Of a DNA stretch of 26,512 nucleotides, positions 23,448 to 26,512 are shown one piece after another. Source of the stretch: Acholeplasmataceae bacterium (GTDB taxonomy: Bacteria; Bacillota_I; Bacilli_A; Acholeplasmatales; Acholeplasmataceae). Below the pieces are notes generated by a model. It searched no databases. It was not told the origin of the DNA and saw only the letters and a program-made list of their open reading frames with translations. The translations under genes and the position numbers were made by a program. The DNA is taken from NCBI GenBank assembly GCA_003497445.1, contig DNNX01000067.1, positions 1 through 26,512 on the forward strand. The letters are read 5' to 3'. Position 1 is the stretch's first letter. Each line of letters opens with the position of its first letter.

Positions 23448-23951
23448 TCAAATAAAAGCGCGAATTTTCTCTATGATGATCTCTTCAATTTTAAGGACAT
23501 CAAAAGCAGTTTTACACTCTCGTTTCATGGATGTCACATGGGGTATAGAGAACGTTGTTTGATTAACATTCACACCAAAGCCTATAACTGCTCCTAAAAT
23601 CTCTTGATTTCTTGTTTTTGATTCAACGATAACACCAGCAATCTTATTATTTTTTACAAGAATATCATTGGGTTCTTTAAAAGAAACATCACTGATATAT
23701 GTCTTTAAAATATCAATAATGATATATGCAATATCTTTTTGTAAATCAACAAGTTGATGTGTGGATATGTCTTTGACAAGAATTGAGCATAACACATTTT
23801 GATCTTTTTCTGACTCCCAAATACGATCAAATTGTCCATGACCTTCAGTTTGATAACCCGCGGATAAAACCGTTAGATGTGGAAATGTATCCATATGCAT
23901 CATCAACTCTTTTTGAGTCGACGATACCACTTTTTTGTGTATATAGGTCAT
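23448..23951 (-). CDS. birA: Minimal biotin protein ligase (birA-like, catalytic domain only)
   Basis: This 167-residue cytoplasmic protein resembles the catalytic core of biotin-protein ligase. It has SSTQKEL at 10-16, FKEPNDILVKNNKIAGVIVES (91-111, the KWPND block and Lys103) and GFGVNVNQ at 124-131. It would attach biotin to the acetyl-CoA carboxylase carrier protein, which feeds the fatty-acid genes it overlaps (ATGA at 23948-23951). There is no N-terminal helix-turn-helix, so it is not a repressor. It is unusually short: the usual C-terminal SH3-like domain is missing, and the biotin loop GRGRxGRxW is replaced by GHGQFDRIW. Activity is therefore likely but not certain; a lipoate-ligase relative is the alternative. 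Confidence 0.75.
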   Translation of the reverse strand: MTYIHKKVVSSTQKELMMHMDTFPHLTVLSAGYQTEGHGQFDRIWESEKDQNVLCSILVKDISTHQLVDLQKDIAYIIIDILKTYISDVSFKEPNDILVKNNKIAGVIVESKTRNQEILGAVIGFGVNVNQTTFSIPHVTSMKRECKTAFDVLKIEEIIIEKIRAFI

Positions 23952-24370
23952 TGTACCGCAAAAGAAAATTCTGATTCAACAACAAGTTCATCTCCAACAT
24001 AAGCAAAAGCTACACCAAAGCCAAAATTCGAACGTAATTTTGTTAATTCTACTTTTAGAATTAATGTATCATTTGGAACAACTTGTCGTCTAATTTTTGT
24101 ATTTTTTATACCTGTAAAGTATGCAATTTTACCTTTGTATTGGTCATCACTAAGAAGTAAAAATGCGCCTAATTGTGCAAGTGATTCAACAATTAACACA
24201 CCGGGCATTACAGGTTTTTGAGGAAAGTGACCTTTGAAAAAATCAAAGTTTTCTTTCACAAATAATTTACCCGTTGCTTTTTTAAGAGGTTCTAAATGCG
24301 TAATCTCATCAATGAATAAAAATGGATCACGATGAGGAATCACTGCTTTAATTTGTTCTTTATTAAACAT
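23948..24370 (-). CDS. fabZ: (3R)-hydroxyacyl-ACP dehydratase FabZ
   Basis: This 140-residue hot-dog-fold enzyme removes water from 3-hydroxyacyl-ACP in fatty-acid elongation. It has the FabZ signature IPHRDPFLFID, the catalytic His48 in KGHFPQKPVMPGV and Glu62 in VESLAQLGAF. The length is typical. It begins 2 bp after fabF, with AGAAGG inside the end of fabF as ribosome binding site, and overlaps birA by 4 bp. Confidence 0.96.
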   Translation of the reverse strand: MFNKEQIKAVIPHRDPFLFIDEITHLEPLKKATGKLFVKENFDFFKGHFPQKPVMPGVLIVESLAQLGAFLLLSDDQYKGKIAYFTGIKNTKIRRQVVPNDTLILKVELTKLRSNFGFGVAFAYVGDELVVESEFSFAVQ

Positions 24371-24372
24371 GA

Positions 24373-25611
24373 TTATACCTTCTTGAAAATTAAGATTGCA
24401 TTTTGTCCACCAAAACCTAAATTCATATTGATGGCATACTGTATCTCTTTTTTCACTGCTTGATTCGGAGTGTAATTAAGATCACAATCTTCATCAACTT
24501 CTTTGTAGTTGATGGTTGGTGGAATGATGCCATTTCTTAAAGCTTCTACTGTAAACACACTTTCAATCGCTCCGGATGCTCCAAGTGCATGGCCTGTCAT
24601 GGATTTTGTTGAACTGACATTCAGTTTATATGCATGATTTTTGAATACTTTTTTGATGCCTAATGTCTCAAATTTATCATTTAAAGGTGTGGATGTTCCA
24701 TGCGCGTTAATGTAATCAATCGCTTCTTTTTTAATACCAGCATCACTCAGTGCAAGTTCTAATGCTCTAGCAACACCTTCTGCATTTTCATCAGGAGCAG
24801 TAATATGATACGCATCAGAAGTTGATCCATATCCTACAATTTCACCTAAAATATTTGCTTGTCTTGCGACTGCACGCTCATATTCTTCTAAAATGAGTAC
24901 CCCTGCACCTTCAGCGATGACAAATCCTTCTCGTCGTTTATCAAAAGGTATAGAGGCATTATTGATATCATCTGTTTGGTTGAGTGCACGCATATTCGCA
25001 AACCCATTTACACCTATTGGATTGATAGGAGCTTCTGAACCACCTGCAAATGCAATGTCTAAATAACCATCTCGAATATATCTAAATGCTTCACCGATTG
25101 AATTTGTTGCTGCCGAGCAAGCTGTAACAACAGGTAAATTCGGTCCTTTTGCTTGATATTGCATTGAGATCGCGCCACCAATTAAATTAATGATTGCTGC
25201 AGGAATAAAAAACGGTGACATACGATCTAATCCACGTAATACAGATACTTCTGTCTCTTTATTGATTGTTGTGAGACCACCAATACCTGAACTTACGAAT
25301 GTTCCAAATCTAAATGGATCTCCTACATTCTCTGCATTAAGTCCACTTTGTTCATAAGCTTCTTTCGCTGCAACAAGTGCTAAATTAATCGCACGATCTT
25401 GGCGTTTAATCGATTTTTTATCCAAATGGTCTTCAAAATTAAGGTTTTTAACTTCTCCACCAATTTTAACTTTCCATGTCTCAGTATCAAATAAAGTAAT
25501 TTTATCAATACCATTTTTACCTTGTATTGCTGATTGAAATGATGTGTTTACATCATTTCCAATTGGACTTACTAGTCCAAGTCCTGTAATTACTACACGT
25601 CTTTTAATCAT
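24373..25611 (-). CDS. fabF: 3-oxoacyl-ACP synthase II
   Basis: This 412-residue condensing enzyme extends acyl-ACP with malonyl-ACP. The thiolase fold carries the Cys-His-His triad: Cys165 in VTACSAATNSIG, His304 in NAHGTSTPLND and His341 in STKSMTGHALGASGAIE, plus Lys336. It overlaps fabG by 4 bp (ATGA). The Cys-His-His rather than Cys-His-Asn set distinguishes it from FabH, so it is the elongating type. With fabG and fabZ it covers condensation, reduction and dehydration; an enoyl reductase is not in the window. Confidence 0.97.
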   Translation of the reverse strand: MIKRRVVITGLGLVSPIGNDVNTSFQSAIQGKNGIDKITLFDTETWKVKIGGEVKNLNFEDHLDKKSIKRQDRAINLALVAAKEAYEQSGLNAENVGDPFRFGTFVSSGIGGLTTINKETEVSVLRGLDRMSPFFIPAAIINLIGGAISMQYQAKGPNLPVVTACSAATNSIGEAFRYIRDGYLDIAFAGGSEAPINPIGVNGFANMRALNQTDDINNASIPFDKRREGFVIAEGAGVLILEEYERAVARQANILGEIVGYGSTSDAYHITAPDENAEGVARALELALSDAGIKKEAIDYINAHGTSTPLNDKFETLGIKKVFKNHAYKLNVSSTKSMTGHALGASGAIESVFTVEALRNGIIPPTINYKEVDEDCDLNYTPNQAVKKEIQYAINMNLGFGGQNAILIFKKV

Positions 25612-26357
25612 GATGGCATCACCATCCCTCCATCGACTACTAATGTTTGACCGGTCATATAATCTGATTGATTGGATGCAAGAAATAATGCAGCATTGGC
25701 AATATCTTTTACGTCACCCATACGTTTTAAAGGTATTTGTGAAAGTGCTTGTTCGATAATCTCTTGAGGCACTTTATCGGTCATTTCTGTTTTCGTAAAA
25801 CCAGGTGCAATTGCATTGACATTGATATTCCTTCCTCCAAGCTCTCTTGCAAGGGCTTTTGTTAAACCGATTACACCCGCTTTTGCAGCACTGTAATTTG
25901 TTTGTCCTGCATTTCCTAAAATCCCAGATACAGATGAAATATTAATAATTTTACCTTTTTCAGATTTTAATAATGGTTTTAATAGTGCTTGTGTAAGCAT
26001 CCAAACACCACGCAAATTGGTATTCACTACGTCATCAAATTGATCTAAGGACATTCTAAGCATCAATGTATCACGTGTAATACCAGCATTATTGACAAGA
26101 ATATCCAGTCCCCCAAATGTGTCTTGTACATGTTTCACAAGTGCTTGACAATCTTCTTGTTGACTGACATCTGCTTTGACTGTATGAACATGATACCCTT
26201 TTGCAGATAATATTTCAACGATGTCTAAGGCGGATGCCATATTTGATTTATAAGTGAATAATACGTGAGCACCTTCCTCAGCAAATCGTTCTACGATTGC
26301 TTTACCAATTCCTCTTGATCCTCCAGTAATGAGGACGCGTTTTTGATCAAGTAACAT
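25608..26357 (-). CDS. fabG: 3-oxoacyl-ACP reductase
   Basis: This 249-residue short-chain dehydrogenase reduces 3-oxoacyl-ACP with NADPH. The cofactor motif is TGGSRGIG (11-18), followed by VNNAG (88-92). The catalytic set is Asn114, Ser142, Tyr155 and Lys159 in YSAAK. The C-terminus ends in YMTGQTLVVDGGM, as usual for FabG. The ATG at 26355-26357 has GGAGGT (26365-26370) inside the end of fabD. Confidence 0.97.
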   Translation of the reverse strand: MLLDQKRVLITGGSRGIGKAIVERFAEEGAHVLFTYKSNMASALDIVEILSAKGYHVHTVKADVSQQEDCQALVKHVQDTFGGLDILVNNAGITRDTLMLRMSLDQFDDVVNTNLRGVWMLTQALLKPLLKSEKGKIINISSVSGILGNAGQTNYSAAKAGVIGLTKALARELGGRNINVNAIAPGFTKTEMTDKVPQEIIEQALSQIPLKRMGDVKDIANAALFLASNQSDYMTGQTLVVDGGMVMPS

Positions 26358-26360
26358 GCA

Positions 26361-26512
26361 TTATACCTCCAAAGATGATGCATTTGAATATGTTTGAACA
26401 GAAATGCCTTCAAATTGTTTGAATACTAATTGTGATAACACATTTCCAGGTCCAATTTCAATCAAATGGGTAAACCCAAGTGATTTTAATTGTTTGAAAA
26501 TGGATGTAAGTC
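26361..26512 (-). CDS. fabD: Malonyl-CoA:ACP transacylase, C-terminal fragment (window edge)
   Basis: The last 50 residues of a protein enter from the right edge and stop at TAA 26361-26363, three bases before fabG. The block HLIEIGPGNVLSQLV matches the conserved C-terminal region of FabD. With fabG next, this identifies the enzyme that loads malonyl groups onto ACP. The active-site Ser and His lie outside the window. The gene is cut by the window, not broken. Confidence 0.85.
   Translation of the reverse strand, partial: LTSIFKQLKSLGFTHLIEIGPGNVLSQLVFKQFEGISVQTYSNASSLEV

Noticed and set aside
1..26512. TGA read as tryptophan (Mycoplasma/Spiroplasma code)
   Set aside because: Several conserved genes end correctly at TGA and Trp residues in conserved motifs are TGG.
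1..26512. Mobile elements, prophage or CRISPR
   Set aside because: No transposase or integrase frame, terminal inverted repeats, or regularly spaced repeats were found; the tmRNA and tRNA have no adjacent integrase or duplicated 3' end.

Overview
The window is low-GC, AT-rich bacterial DNA with short intergenic gaps and no mobile element, CRISPR array or rRNA. Nearly every gene has an AGGAGG-type ribosome binding site. TGA is used as a stop codon (for example in fabG, plsC, birA and the HAD phosphatase) and tryptophan is read from TGG, so the code is standard. A type II fatty-acid synthesis cluster, many lipoproteins, a TrhO, an HtpG and compact Firmicute-like promoters fit an Acholeplasma-like member of the Mollicutes or a near relative. 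That placement is inference; no species is claimed.

Layout. 1-2316 (-): an HAD phosphatase followed by a fused ABC ATPase/permease that runs off the left edge. 2389-2729 (+): tmRNA (ssrA) with its own promoter and a bidirectional terminator. 2768-4222 (-): a CotH-kinase-like lipoprotein. 4291-5214 (+): trhO. 5409-7268 (-): htpG. 7367-10534 (-): a carbohydrate ABC importer operon (permease, permease, binding lipoprotein) with no local ATPase. Its strong promoter carries a cre-like site over the -35. 10713-11507 (+): plsC, overlapping tail to tail with a histidine-phosphatase gene (11485-12081, -). 12160-13266 (+): a PfkB-family sugar kinase. 13363-15156 (+): an amylosucrase-family GH13 enzyme. 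15210-15284 (-): tRNA-Val(GAC).

15322-18720 (-): a response regulator, histidine kinase and second CotH-like lipoprotein operon with overlapping genes. It is divergent from 18838-20742 (+), a PF09826-type beta-propeller lipoprotein. The shared intergenic region has 11-bp-phased TTTGACA direct repeats that look like an OmpR/PhoB-family binding site. 20783-23357 (-): a potassium uptake operon with two small TrkA-type subunits and TrkH. 23448-26512 (-): a fatty-acid operon, fabD (cut by the right edge)-fabG-fabF-fabZ-birA, with overlapping or nearly touching genes.

How the genes may work together. The importer, the PfkB kinase and the amylosucrase-like enzyme could form a dispersed sucrose or glucoside pathway. 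The importer and amylosucrase promoters share a TGAAA-N3-TTTCCATA element at the same place after the -10. The two-component system, CotH-like lipoprotein and propeller lipoprotein look like one envelope-signalling module; this is the best candidate in the window for an undescribed system.
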